The notes: generated by a model from the sequence alone, not told the origin. Positions 28,523 to 39,425 are shown, counted from the first letter of the stretch. The stretch is 64,000 nt of DNA from Oreohelix idahoensis (GCA_024509875.1 JAMPIV010018963.1:629001-693000), one strand, 5' to 3'. Numbers and translations are program-made.

Positions 28523-29813
28523 GTCCTTCTTGGTTTGTGGTCTCGGGGCTTTCTGTAGTTTTCTCTAAATTCTTTGGGTCAGGGGTCATGTTTCCCTGAT
28601 AAACTGTGTGTCCCAAAAATTCCAATTCTTTACATCCAACGCAACATTTGGTTGGTCGGGCTGTTAAATTTGCCTCCCTAAGTCGATCAAACAGCATGTT
28701 CAGAGAGTCAATGTGTTCCTCAAATGTTTCTGTTGCTATAAGGATATCATCCATAAAATTTGTTATACAGGGATTATTCAGAGGATCCAATAATTTTCTC
28801 ATCATTCTAGAGAAGACACTAGGCGCATTCTTCAATCCAAATGGCAATCTATTAAACTCATAGTGTCCTTCTGAGGTACTAAAAGCTAGGTATGGTCTAA
28901 CCTCAGGCTTTACTGGAATCTGATAGTATCCTTTACTCAGATCCACTTTTGATAAATATTTAGCTTTATTTAGTCTGGCAAACAGCTGATTTGTATCCGG
29001 CAATGGATCCACCTGTCCTTCTGTAATAGCATTCAGTCTCCTGTAATCTATACAGAGTCTATGTTCTCCAGAGGGCTTCCTTAAGAGTACCACCCCGGAA
29101 CTATACGAAGACTCACTGTGCGAAATAATTCCTTCCTTCAACAGATAGTCTATCTCTTCCTTCAAAGCTTTTTCCTTAGCAAACGGAATCGAGTATGGTT
29201 TCATACAGACAGGTGTGGAGTCTATGAGTTTCATATCATATTCCAATAGGTTTGTATGCCCTGGTCGGTCTGTTAACACCTCTGCATGATTATTTAGAAC
29301 CTGTTGCACTCTCTCTTTCTGAGTTTTCGTTAAATGTGTACTGATTTTCACCTGTGCTGCTGTCTCACAGGGGTGTAATGGATATTCAAATGATGAAAGT
29401 GGTTCCTTTTTCATCTCCATGGCGATGGACAAGGTCAACAAGTGTGTCTCTTCCTGATGTTCTCTTTCCAAATATTTCTTCAGGAGATTCACATGATAGA
29501 TTTTTTCTTTCCCCTTCTTATCTATCTTATAATTTGTTCTAGACACCTTCTCTAGAACTGTATATGGACCCTGCCATCCAATTTGTAACTTATTCTGACT
29601 CCCGGGCAAAAGAAGCAGTACCTTCTCTCCCACAGCCAAATTTCTGTCTTTCGCCTTCCTGTTATAATAGGCAGCATGTTTCTTCCTGGCTTGTTTCAAA
29701 TTTTCATTGGCAAGTTTCCAGCCAGTTTTCAACCGAGTGGTCAGCTCATTCACATATTGGTATGAAGATGTAATGTTTTCCTCTGCCTTTTCATCAGTCC
29801 ACGTTCTTAACAA
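28467..29813 (-). pseudogene. Gmr1-like integrase C-terminus plus reverse transcriptase
   Basis: Residues 1-115 match the C-terminal integrase domain of Ty3/gypsy elements (AVGEKVLLLLPG; IGWQGPYTVLEKVS; YHVNLLKKYL). Residues 190-415 are a reverse transcriptase: EEIDYLLKEGIISHSES, CIDYRRLNAIT, VDLSKGYYQIP with the first catalytic Asp at 291, LPFGLKNAPSVF, and FMDDIL with the Asp pair at 355-356. The last 30 residues are out of frame because of a one-base shift near 28561. The 5' neighbour frame ends three bases upstream, and the integrase catalytic core expected between them is missing. Confidence 0.92.
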
Positions 29814-29815
29814 AG

Positions 29816-31858
29816 CTACATATGGACCTTTAATTGTGTGGACCTATTTGTCCATGCACCGGTATGGTCTCTTCCACTTGAAGCTTTATAGTGATGATTT
29901 TTCCTCCCAGAATTATCATTCACAAAACGACCGCTACCAATTTTTCTTTTGGGGCTGTCTCCCCTCTTAAAATTCTTGATGAGAGATTTCCTCCCTACAT
30001 CCTCTTCCTCCAGTTTGTTTAAGTCCGATTGAGGGATTGTCGGCTTATCCTGGGGTAAGACATCCTTTTGCACTCTCCGCATAGTGGCCATTGTAAAACA
30101 GTTAAGTGAAGCTTGTCCGTGAAAAGGGGCTTCCCATTCCATTTGGTCCACTTTATCAAATCTATTTTTCTTTTTATTATCAGGCCTGATTTTGCCCCAT
30201 GGCGTGTCCAGGTCCTGATCCATGTTCCCACTTGTGGGTGTTCCCTCATGTGCTATGCTACACCTTTCTACAAAATTCTCAATGTCCCATCTTGCTTTGG
30301 GCCAATAATAATTGTGAGCCACCTTTTGAATGATGGTACCTATCTTCTCATGGTCCCCATCTGGTTTCACATGTAAGCTCCTTATTAAGTCTGCCCTATA
30401 TCTTTTTGGAAGAACCAGCTGTCCGTGACCATTGGATCTAGCTCCAGTCTTCCTATAAATCAACTTGTTTTTCATGTAAAAATCTCCCTTGCCTGGAGTT
30501 GTATGACAAGTTGACAATTTTCTGAAACAAGGCTTGAGTGTTTTATCCCCAGCCTGTGCCTTCCTCATCTCTTCTGGAGTGGTATCCAACATAATATCCT
30601 CCTCCTGTCTTGAGGTCGACCTGACCTGAAGGGTTGCCATATACACAGGTTTCCTTCTGCAACGGTCAGTGTCATGATTGTCCATCTGACAATTTTTACA
30701 CCACCTTTTTCCTTGGTTGAAAGATTTTCTTTCATCATATTTCCTTTCATCGAATTGTGGGAATTTATTTTTATTGTCATACCGTGGCCTATCAAATTGG
30801 TGCTTACCTTTATTTTGATCCCTAGGATCAAATTTATTAAAGTTCTGTGGTGCCCTAAAGTTGTCCACCAGTTTCTTTTTATTACCTGTTACCTCTGCTT
30901 GAGCTGCTTGATACCTTTCAGCAACATTTAGCAACTCACCCAGCCTCTCTGCACCTTGTTCCATGAGAAACTTTCTCAGGTCTGGAGCCATGGACTCTCT
31001 TAGTTGCTCTATAAGGACCATTTCCTTAAGATCTTGGGTTTTCCCCAGAGAAGTCCATTTCTCCAAGTATGTCTCGATTCGTGCAGAGAACTGGTGATAG
31101 GTTTCACCTGACAGTAGTTTAGCATTCCTAAATTTTTTCCTGTAAAACTCTGCATTCTTTTCATACCTTAACAAAAGAGCCTGCTTTAGCATGTCATAAT
31201 TTTCCTGATCACCTCTGCTCATTTTTGCAAAAACTTCATAAGCTGCCCCACGAAGTCCCTGAGATAACTTTAAGCTCCACCTTTCTCTCTCTAACCCATA
31301 CGTGGTAGCTAATAGTTCGTACCTATTTATATAGCTCTCAATATCATCGTCTTTCTCAACAAAATGATCTAAATGAAAGTTCATAGCTGAGATTGAGGCT
31401 CCCTGAGTAACCGTAGCATCAGAGGCAAAGGGACTGGCACCATTTTCAGGAGCATGGCCTTGAAACTCAAACTCCCTTAGTCGTAACTCATGTTCCCTTT
31501 GTAATCTCTTCTCCTCCTTTTCTGCTTCCCTCTCTGCAGCTAATCTCTTCTCTTCCCTTTCTGCAGTCTGTCTTCTTTCCTCGGCTTCCCTTTCTGCAGC
31601 TAATTTCTTCTCTTCTGCTTCCAATTTCTTAGCCTCTTTGTCAGCCTCAATCTGCAACCTCTTAGTCTCAGCCTCAGCTTGCAACCTCTTAGTCTCAGCC
31701 TCCAACTTTCTTTCGGCCTCTTTTTCTAATCTTCTTTCTTCGCGTTCAATAAATTTGTCACATTCCGTTGTGACATAGGCAACCATAACTTGCCCATCTA
31801 ATCCTAACTCTTTTGCAGTCTGAACCGCAGCAGATCGAAATTTGGCCAGGTCCGCCAT
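29816..31858 (-). CDS. Gmr1-like Gag with in-frame integrase zinc-binding segment
   Basis: The frame is 680 residues and uninterrupted. Residues 33-133 form a long charged coiled coil of EAEKRL-type repeats. Residues 241-320 resemble a SCAN-like capsid region (KDLKEMVLIEQLRESMAPDL-type pattern). A CCHC zinc knuckle lies at 387-400 (CKNCQMDNHDTDRC). Residues 430-535 match the segment before integrase and its zinc-binding domain (LVLPKRYRADLIRSLH; YYWPKARWDIENFV), with His496, His503 and Cys533, but the second Cys of the HHCC set is absent (CSIAH). The remaining 145 residues are polar and unrecognised, where protease or the DDE core would be expected. The start fits the position shortly after the 5' LTR and primer site. 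Confidence 0.88.
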   Translation of the reverse strand: MADLAKFRSAAVQTAKELGLDGQVMVAYVTTECDKFIEREERRLEKEAERKLEAETKRLQAEAETKRLQIEADKEAKKLEAEEKKLAAEREAEERRQTAEREEKRLAAEREAEKEEKRLQREHELRLREFEFQGHAPENGASPFASDATVTQGASISAMNFHLDHFVEKDDDIESYINRYELLATTYGLERERWSLKLSQGLRGAAYEVFAKMSRGDQENYDMLKQALLLRYEKNAEFYRKKFRNAKLLSGETYHQFSARIETYLEKWTSLGKTQDLKEMVLIEQLRESMAPDLRKFLMEQGAERLGELLNVAERYQAAQAEVTGNKKKLVDNFRAPQNFNKFDPRDQNKGKHQFDRPRYDNKNKFPQFDERKYDERKSFNQGKRWCKNCQMDNHDTDRCRRKPVYMATLQVRSTSRQEEDIMLDTTPEEMRKAQAGDKTLKPCFRKLSTCHTTPGKGDFYMKNKLIYRKTGARSNGHGQLVLPKRYRADLIRSLHVKPDGDHEKIGTIIQKVAHNYYWPKARWDIENFVERCSIAHEGTPTSGNMDQDLDTPWGKIRPDNKKKNRFDKVDQMEWEAPFHGQASLNCFTMATMRRVQKDVLPQDKPTIPQSDLNKLEEEDVGRKSLIKNFKRGDSPKRKIGSGRFVNDNSGRKNHHYKASSGRDHTGAWTNRSTQLKVHM

Positions 31859-32025
31859 TGTCTATTATGTAAATTTATACAATGTCTAACCAACAATTCA
31901 ATCTCTAATGGACAACACAGGCACCGTGAGCTCAACCTTATTTAATTCCACCCAAGGATACCTTTTAATTCTTATATTCCCTGAAGTGAATTACCCCCAA
32001 TATTTTTAATAGTTAAAGATTCAAA

Positions 32026-32043
32026 ATCCCGGACGAGCCCCCA
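32026..32043 (-). promoter_or_regulatory. primer-binding site, tRNA-Pro type
   Basis: On the minus strand TGGGGGCTCGTCCGGGAT begins five bases after the 5' LTR. It is complementary to the 3' end of tRNA-Pro and identical to the well-known primer site used by murine leukaemia virus-type elements. Confidence 0.93.
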
Positions 32044-32048
32044 ATATA

Positions 32049-34068
32049 TGTGGTGAAGTGGGATGTTATAAATACTTATAGGGAACTTAGTGTACTGACT
32101 GAGATCAGCTGTGAAGGTATCTATATCTATTAAGAGTAGTGTATTATAGATAACCTTACTTGCTACCACATATCTATATATCTCAGTCAGAATTATTCTG
32201 GAATAGTGTGATGCTACGTTATGTGTCTAGGGTATGAGTATGGTGAAGTGTAAGTCACAACAACAGACAGATAAACAATTTAATTTAATCCACTACTCTT
32301 GACAACACGGTGACACTCACATACATATAACACTCTACAAAGATATCTTAAAAGAGTCACTAATAAACTTTCAAATAACAATATGTATTCATTACTGGCT
32401 TGAATGAATATGTGTCCTGATTCAACTACAAGGGAACCAGGAATCACAATCAATTTAAATTACAAGTTATGTACAGAATGTATTTAATATGAATATTGTA
32501 GTGACATATATTATTACAAATGTTCTATGTGTGTCAGTTGTGTAGTAGTAAAATGAGGTAATACTGGTTTTGTTTTGTTCAAGCTCTGTTGGTATTTGTC
32601 ATCATGACTTCAATAGTTTGTCTTTAGGGACCAGTATTGGAGATGTTCACAGTTCCTGATTTTAAGACAAGTAAATTCCCCTCTGAATAGTATTTTTATA
32701 AAGTTATTTCAAGATGAGGGGGCATAATGTTGAGCTCAGCTGGCCAACTCTGCTTATCTTGAGTGATGGCGGCAGGAAAGGACTCCTCTGCTCGAATTCT
32801 CCTCTGGGCTCAGGAGACACCTCACTGATAGCTAAAAAGACCAAGGAGTATGCTGTCCGACTCTGGATTCAGCAAATCTCTGACCAGATGCTGCTCAGTA
32901 CCATCAAGACCACTGTCCCACAATTCATACGAATAACACAGATACGTTGATTAGCAATGAATTCTGGCACAAACTGGCACAAATTTCCTTCTGCTTATCT
33001 TCCAGGCTTTTATTGAGCCAAATATAAGCTGGCTTCAACGCACTGATGCTTTATCAAGCTATTTTAAACAAGTGGTCTCGAACTAACGCTCCCAAGTGTG
33101 TATATCAGCGAGACTGGCCAATGAGCCACGTTTCGACAAGTGTTTGAAAAAATGTTATCTTTTCCCGTCTCCCCCAACAACCAAGATAGTATTTATAGCC
33201 CGACCAATCGTGGGTAGGCTTTCATTTGTTGCGCTCCAATCAATTTGGAGTTTACATGGTAGGCTATTTATGTAACGTAAGGTTTTTTTCAAACACGTTA
33301 TAAAAAAAATTTTATGAGCAGAAATGATTTCATGCTGTCAGGCAGCCTCACTATTTTATTTTGGGTATAATTTATTAATTCCTGGACTATTGGCGTAACG
33401 TTTTACATATTATTTGTCAGCAAGCCCTAAGGAACCCAATTTTCCCACTTTAAAAGAGCTACGTGGCTGCGTTCAAAATATGTATTTTCTACTACCTCCT
33501 GTTTGGAAGATGTGCTGTCTGGGTACTGTTATGTTTTCAACCGTAAACCCATCTAATGTTATCTTTTCTAATAAGAGTCTGTTATGATTTATAAACCTAA
33601 CTCTGGGAAAGGGTAGTGTATTTTATCACTGTCCGTCTGAAAAAGTTAGTGCTTGTAGACTTACACGCGTGATGCCAGCATTTGTATATCGCGCGTCGCG
33701 TGTTGCATGCGTTCCTGATTTTCAGCCCTCCCCTCTCGCTATCCTTTTGTCCATCTGTTCGTTCGTTTTGGTAACGTAATATAATTAATGTTAGGATTAA
33801 TTTAGGTCATTACGCAGTCTCTCAATGTTTTTTTCCAAGAAATACAGCACACGTTTCATTGAAGAAAGCGGGTATAATACAGTAAGCTTTTACTATCAAC
33901 GTGAAAGCGTTACAATTTGCAGACGAAGCAGAAAACAAGGGGGATTTCGAGTACATTCCTTGTGACAGCAATGTCATTTTACCATTGCTCTTCTCTTTAT
34001 TAATTTTATTTGTTAGGCTTCATATTTACCTAATAATTTATATATGTGGATTAGAATATTTCATGACA
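32049..34068 (-). repeat. 5' LTR of the Gmr1-like element
   Basis: 2020 bp, same length as the 3' LTR. On the minus strand it starts TGTCATGAAATATTC and ends CACTTCACCACA, followed by the primer-binding site. Confidence 0.95.
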
Positions 34069-34139
34069 TGCCTCTGTGTAGCCCAGTGGAACGCTACGGA
34101 GTTATTGACAATTTGCTTTCGGTGTAATGACGTCATCAT
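34069..34139 (-). pseudogene. N-terminal fragment of the I-like LINE ORF, cut off by insertion
   Basis: A frame starting ATG ATG at 34139 runs into the TGCCT duplication and, if the insertion is removed, stays in frame with the endonuclease coding at 25821. So the Gmr1-like element landed inside the LINE open frame, about 24 codons after the start. Sequence 34140-34368 is the LINE 5' leader. Confidence 0.75.
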
Positions 34140-34378
34140 GGAGCGGCTTACGTTGTACTGTTTCGTTAGGCCTGTGGCCCAGTACATCCGATTTCAACGG
34201 GCATTTATGTCGGGTTGCCTACCTTAGCCTTTGACTGTCCCCAGCCTACCTGCAAGACAGCAGTGTGGTCTCACTGTCTGACTGGATTCTAAAAAAACAT
34301 GTAGAGAATCACTAACGTCAAAAAAAAACAATGTCCGACATATTGGACAGGAACCTAAAGCAAAGACCTTTTTTTTTT

Positions 34379-35098
34379 AATCCAATTGTTAAGTTGGAAA
34401 AGATCACACATGTGAAAAAAGTCGAAATAACAGAAAGTCGTGTGCAAAAAGTCGAAAACACAGTCATGTGCAGAAATTGTACCGTGTGGAAAAAAGAACG
34501 GGACGTGTGTAAAAAGACGGGAAAAAAAGAAGAAATAGTATAAATAGAAGAGATGTGGGCGATAGGCAGAGATTTCAGGATTTATGATTCCAATGATACC
34601 ATGATTTTAGACTAGAGGATTTTTACAGATAGCGTTAGGTGAACTTCGTCTTTGAGGATATCAAGACAAGTTTTTTTTTTGAGTAGACAAGTGTGTATAT
34701 TATTCAGTTGAATTTTATATTTTTCATTTTGGATAAACAACCATCATTTTGTGAAATTTACAGTGTTTGTCTAATGACATCAATAAACTCTAATATAATT
34801 TTCTACTGAATTAATGTTTGTGGAAATTTACAGTAATTTCTTTTGGATAGACGTTGTTGTGCTGAAACTGTTTTGCTTATCACCAAACTCAAAGGGAAGA
34901 ACCTACCTGGGAAGAAGAAGAAAAATGAGTAAAGGTCAAGTATTACCATCTCTGGCGGAAGGCCAGTTAGCACTTGAACCACAACAACATAGAAAAGATT
35001 AACTCTGACTAAATAAAAATCAATATATCTACTAGTGCCGTATAACCTACACGGCCACATATCTTCAAATTGATGCCGTGACCTGCGCACAAGTAACT
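34379..35098 (+). repeat. LTR-like repeat, copy 2, right part
   Basis: It resumes the match to copy 1 exactly where the LINE interrupted it (AATCCAATTGTTAAGTTGG) and runs to ACAAGTAA, matching 10823-11541. Beyond this the two copies diverge: copy 1 continues into the repeat-bearing frame, copy 2 into unrelated sequence. That difference could mean this is the far LTR of one element or a separate truncated copy. Confidence 0.82.
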
Positions 35099-36584
35099 GA
35101 CGCTGGCACAACAGTCTGAAGTGTGACTTGGTGATAGCCATAGAAACTGACAAATATTTACACAATTATTTACATCTAAATGTAAATTTCATGTCAATAT
35201 CTGATGGGTTCAATCATTTTGGTCGCATGATAAGTTTCTATATTTACTGAATTTGTAACTTTTGTTTCATTAAACTCATCGTTACTTTCCTACAAATTTA
35301 CACCAAAACATGTCAGCCCGCCATCTCGAGAAATCCCAGTTCCCCCGCAGTTGGCGTCTGTCCCGACAAAATAGCCATTCTTTTCTTTCCTTTTTCTAAA
35401 ACCTTTTTTTTTTTTTTTTTGAGTATTGAGTTAATTCGATCAGGTTTCCTGTTTTTTATCTGCATTAACATCGCGACATCCCTCAGATAGATATTTTTTT
35501 AATTCTTCTTTTATTTACTTCTTTAACAAATTTGTTCATTCTGTTCTTGATACTTCTAGCTTTTTATCATGTTCATTTTAACAAGCTCAAGAACAGTGCT
35601 ATACAGTACTTTGGTGGTTAACGCGGAAGTTAGATAACATTAGTGTACTTTCTTATCGATTTGTCAACCTTATTTCTTCCAGCACCAATATTGCGACGTG
35701 CATCAACTACTGAATTTGAGAAAACTGGTGAGCAAGATATTAATTTCAGTCTTAAAAATGTCAACTTTGTTCGTGCTACCTACGCCGTCGTGAACATCGT
35801 ACATTCCCTCTTCATTCCCTATCTGTTGTTTTCTCATACTCACAGTCTTCTATAATTTTATTCTATCCAGTTGAACAAATTTAATGTGTTTTTACTTTTT
35901 AGTTGCGGCAATGACATTCTTTTTTAAATTTAACACAGACATCGGAAAATTAAATCGCTCAATCTTCATGATAACTACCAGCAACGGCTGAAACTCCACG
36001 GCGCAAGTCGCCCTGTCTGACCTAGTGCTAGAACGGATTGGGGCCAAGGTGACGGCGAAAACTCTCACGATAAACTAGGTCACTGGGTTAGTGCTGTTAG
36101 CTCCGATGGCGGGTTTAAGAACTGGGAAGGGAGGGCTTGATTAAAAGGGCAGAGAGGCGAGAATTTAACGTGCAGTGGTTGCTTAATGCGCGCGCATGAC
36201 GAACTGGCTGGAGCCAGACCATGAGATAAGAGTACGGACAGAGCACTGTTACTGGGTCTGAAGTTAACACACGAATTTGCCAGACTGAGAAATTGTTACT
36301 TCGAACAGTTACTTCGAACTATAAGGACTATCTTTATTACTTGGGTTTACACAGAGATTTATTCGGACATTCCGCGCGACATGCAACTTTTCTGATTGCA
36401 TTTCTTGGTTATTTTAAAATGTTGCTCATTGAGGGCAGTTGCATGTGTAAGTATATTTTTCTTTCATTATTCAAGTATTGTTAAATTTAGTATTGTGCCT
36501 ATTTAAAAAAAATTGAATAACAAATTTGTGTGTTGAAGTAAAGAAATGTGGGACGTGTTCTCTGATGTCCAAATAAGTCGCCTA
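35099..36584. other. no supported gene
   Basis: I see no recognisable frame. Poly-T runs near 35403-35420 and short non-protein-like open frames only. Confidence 0.5.
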
Positions 36585-36593
36585 CGTCGTTAG

Positions 36594-36833
36594 GCGTCCG
36601 ACTGATAGAGCGGTGGTCTCTTGTAGCAAAAGTGTCGTGTTCGAATCAAGGTACCGACACGCTCCAGTCTACCATGATCTAAATGGATACCTGACTCTAT
36701 CTTTGAGTTAGAGAAGGAAAAGGCAGTCAGGAAGGTAACTGGTCACACCGCCTCCCGACGCTGACTTAGTATGGTGACGTCTCTAACACATCACTCCTCT
36801 GTGGCAGTATCTGCTATGGGACTACCTTTATTT
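36594..36833 (+). mobile_element. tRNA-derived SINE, family A, copy 1
   Basis: The 240-bp unit has a tRNA-like head with an A-box-like TGATAGAGCGGTGG and a B-box-like TGTTCGAATCA. A conserved body follows (CCAGTCTACC, GGTAACTGGTCACAC) and the end is GCAGTATCTGCTATGGGACT then ACCTTTATT. Perfect 9-bp repeats CGTCGTTAG (36585-36593 and 36834-36842) flank it as target duplications. Four more copies lie in the next 21 kb in the same orientation. Confidence 0.85.
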
Positions 36834-37034
36834 GCGTCGTTAGAGTTAGGATTAATCTTGTGGTTTAGGATTAGGTTTAGGACTCCAGACCTAACCCTTA
36901 CCTCTTATTACAGCGTCTCTGAATTCATTTTTTTAAGGCCCTATCGAACACACGTCCCACTAACTGTTAAATTCAACCGGTTTGTGATGTATGTTTTTCG
37001 CTCGCTTCTTAAATTGTGTTAATGTTGTATACAA

Positions 37035-38210
37035 GAACATGTTTTAAGAAGTTATTATTAACACTCTAATAGTGTACGATATAGGAACATGTTGTAAGGA
37101 GTTAGTATTAACAGTATAATATTGTACATAGGAAAATGCTGTAAGGAGTTAGTATTAACATTATTATACTGTACGATATAGGAACATAATGTAAGGAGTT
37201 AGTATTAACAGTATAATATTGTACATAGGAAAATGCTGTCAGGAGTTAGTATTAACATTATTATACTGTACGATATAGGAACATGTTGTAAGGAGTTAGC
37301 ATTAACAGTATAATATTGTACATAGGAAAATGCTGTAAGGAGTTAGTATTAACATTATTATACTGTACGATATAGGAACATGTTGTAAGAGTTAGTATTA
37401 ACAGTATAATATTGTACATAGGAAAATGCTGTCAGGAGTTAGTATTAACATTATTATACTGTACGATATAGGAACATGTTGTAAGGAGTTAGCATTAACA
37501 GTATAATATTGTACATAGGAAAATGCTGTCAGGAGTTAGTATTAACATTATAATACTGTACAATATAGGAACATGTTGTAAGGAGTTAACATTAACAGTA
37601 TAATATTGTACATAGGAAAATGCTGTCAGGAGTTAGTATTAACATTATAATACTGTACGATATAGGAACATGTTGTAAGGAGTTAACATTAACAGTTTAA
37701 TATTTTACATAGGAAAATGCTGTCAGGAGTTAGTATTAACATTATAATACTGTACGATATAGGAACATGTTGTAAGGAGTTAACATTAACAGTATAATAT
37801 TGTACATAGGAAAATGCTGTAAGGAGTTAGTATTAACATTATAATACTGTACGATATAGGAACATGTTGTAAGGAGTTAACATTAACAGTATAATATTGT
37901 ACATAGGAAAATGCTGTCAGGAGTTAGTATTAACATTATAATACTGTACGATATAGGAACATGTTGTAAGGAGTTAACATTAACAGTATAATATTGTACA
38001 TAGGAAAATGCTGTCAGGAGTTAGTATTAACATTATAATACTGTACGATATAGGAACATGTTGTAAGGAGTTAACATTAACAGTATAATATTGTACATAG
38101 GAAAATGCTGTCAGGAGATAGTATTAACATTATACTGTACGATATAGGAACATGTTGTAAGGAGTTAACATTAACACTATAATATGCTGTAAGGAGTTAG
38201 TATTAACATT
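37035..38210. repeat. 97-bp dimeric minisatellite, about 12 copies
   Basis: Each 97-bp unit has two related halves of about 47 and 50 bp. One starts ATAGGAACATGTTGTAAGGA, the other ATAGGAAAATGCTGTCAGGA, and both continue to GTTA-TATTAAC-type sequence. The halves alternate regularly through the array. Units at the left keep TTAGTATTAAC, those at the right mostly TTAACATTAAC, so variants have spread by unit exchange. Confidence 0.95.
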
Positions 38211-38283
38211 ATAATCATATTTAAATCTTGGGGGTCTCTGATGACACACGAGAAAGCACAGGCCGACTGCATCCTCAGACTAA

Positions 38284-38390
38284 TTTGAGGTTGTACTTGG
38301 AGGTTGTACTTGGGAGTTGTACTTGGAGGTTGTACTTGGAGGTTGTACTTGGAGGTTGTACTTGGAGGTTGTACTTGGGGGTTGAGTGTC
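38284..38390. repeat. 13-bp minisatellite (about 8 copies)
   Basis: GGTTGTACTTGGA and one-base variants repeat about eight times head to tail. It lies directly before SINE-A copy 2. Confidence 0.93.
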
Positions 38391-38628
38391 GGGTGGTCTA
38401 AGCGGTTAGAGCGTTTACATCTCGCGACAAACTTACCGGGTTTCGGGATCGATGGTAGCGTTATGCTCCATGTAGATGGGTACATGACTCTGTTCTTGAG
38501 TTAGGGAAGGCAAACGCATCTACACAAGAAATGGTTACCCTTCCTCATTAATATGGACCGATTATAGTGAGTCTCTAACACTTCAGTCCGCTACGGTAGT
38601 ATCTGTATGGGACTATGTTTACCTTTTA
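38385..38628 (+). mobile_element. tRNA-derived SINE, family A, copy 2
   Basis: Same order of blocks as copy 1: a tRNA-like head (GGTCTAAGCGGTTAGAGC; GGGTTTCGGGATCG), TAGATGGGTACATGACTCTG, TTGAGTTAGGGAAGGC and a GTAGTATCTGTATGGGACTA end. Limits are approximate because the left edge touches a minisatellite. Confidence 0.78.
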
Positions 38629-38830
38629 CACGGGGTGGACTGCCTCACCCTGTCAAATAAATTGCTATAGATATCACTGCTGCAAGAACACGTAAATGTT
38701 TTGGTAGAGGCTATCTGCGCGGGGGTGGGGGGGGGGGGGGAAGAGCAGCTGTGGTGGTGGCATTATGCTTTATACATGGCGGGAAGAAAAATGATGAAGA
38801 GGTGATTAATACAGGACTATTGATCCGTTG

Positions 38831-39097
38831 AGGACACGTGTACATACAGAAGGTAACACTCACAAAATTAAGCCGGCTGATTTAAAGGACACACGTACAA
38901 ACCGAAGGTAACACTCAGAAAAGGAAGCCGGTTGATTTTAAGGACACACGTAAATACAGAAGATAACACTCAGAAAAGGAAGTCGGCTGATTTAAAGGAC
39001 ACACGTACATACAGAAGGGAACACTCAGAAAAGGAAGCCAGTTGATTTTAAGGACACGTGTACATACAGAAGGGAACACTCAGAAAAGGAAGCCGGA
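38831..39097. repeat. 55-bp minisatellite, about 5 copies
   Basis: The unit AGGACACACGTACATACAGA...AACACTCAGAAAAGGAAGCC repeats about five times with small changes. Confidence 0.9.
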
Positions 39098-39242
39098 ATT
39101 AAGTCATTCTCACTATCCCTAGGATGTGCCCAGCCGTGAAACATAAGCGATCATGTCTCGTCATATATTTCGGTTCTTGACTCTCTTCTTGAGTTCTGTT
39201 GTTGTCTTTGTCTTATGCCATAGTGCCAGAGTTGGACGCTCT

Positions 39243-39425
39243 GTTTTCCATGTTTCTCGCGCCATCTGTTTCCCCTTTGTCTCTATGTTTTCCATGTTTC
39301 TCGCGCCATCTGTTTCCCATTTGTCTCTGTGTTTTCCATGTTTCTCGCTCCATCTGTTTCCCATTTGTCTCTATGTTTTCCATGTTTCTCGTGCCATCTG
39401 TTTCCCATTTGTCTCTATGTTTTCC
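39243..39425. repeat. 44-bp minisatellite, about 4 copies
   Basis: The unit GTTTTCCATGTTTCTCGCGC followed by CATCTGTTTCCC and TTTGTCTCTAT repeats about four times. Open frames through it encode a repeated FSMFLAPSVS pattern that I regard as chance. Confidence 0.9.

Larger units (their letters stand above)
25827..34068 (-). mobile_element. Gmr1-like Ty3/gypsy LTR retrotransposon
   Basis: This 8242-bp element has two 2020-bp LTRs (TG...CA), a TGCCT target duplication (25822-25826 and 34069-34073), a tRNA-Pro primer-binding site and a polypurine tract, all in minus-strand polarity. Gene order is gag, integrase N-terminal zinc-binding part, integrase C-terminal part, reverse transcriptase, RNase H. 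Integrase upstream of reverse transcriptase is the defining feature of the Gmr1 group, and a SCAN-like gag is also known there. I noticed only two 1-base indels between the LTRs, so insertion was very recent. A protease and the integrase DDE core are not recognisable and one frameshift is present, so this copy looks non-autonomous. Confidence 0.9.
22109..34368 (-). mobile_element. I-like LINE (EN-RT-RNase H), split by a Gmr1-like element
   Basis: Removing 25827-34073 leaves a LINE of about 4.0 kb on the minus strand, its 3' end at 22109 with a GAAGAAGAAGAA tail. Both ends abut T-runs followed by AATC (22091-22108 and 34369-34382), a target duplication of about 14 bp within the LTR-like repeat. 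It encodes an endonuclease, a reverse transcriptase and an RNase H. That domain set is known from the I/Nimb/Jockey-related groups, and the exact clade is not settled here. Confidence 0.87.
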
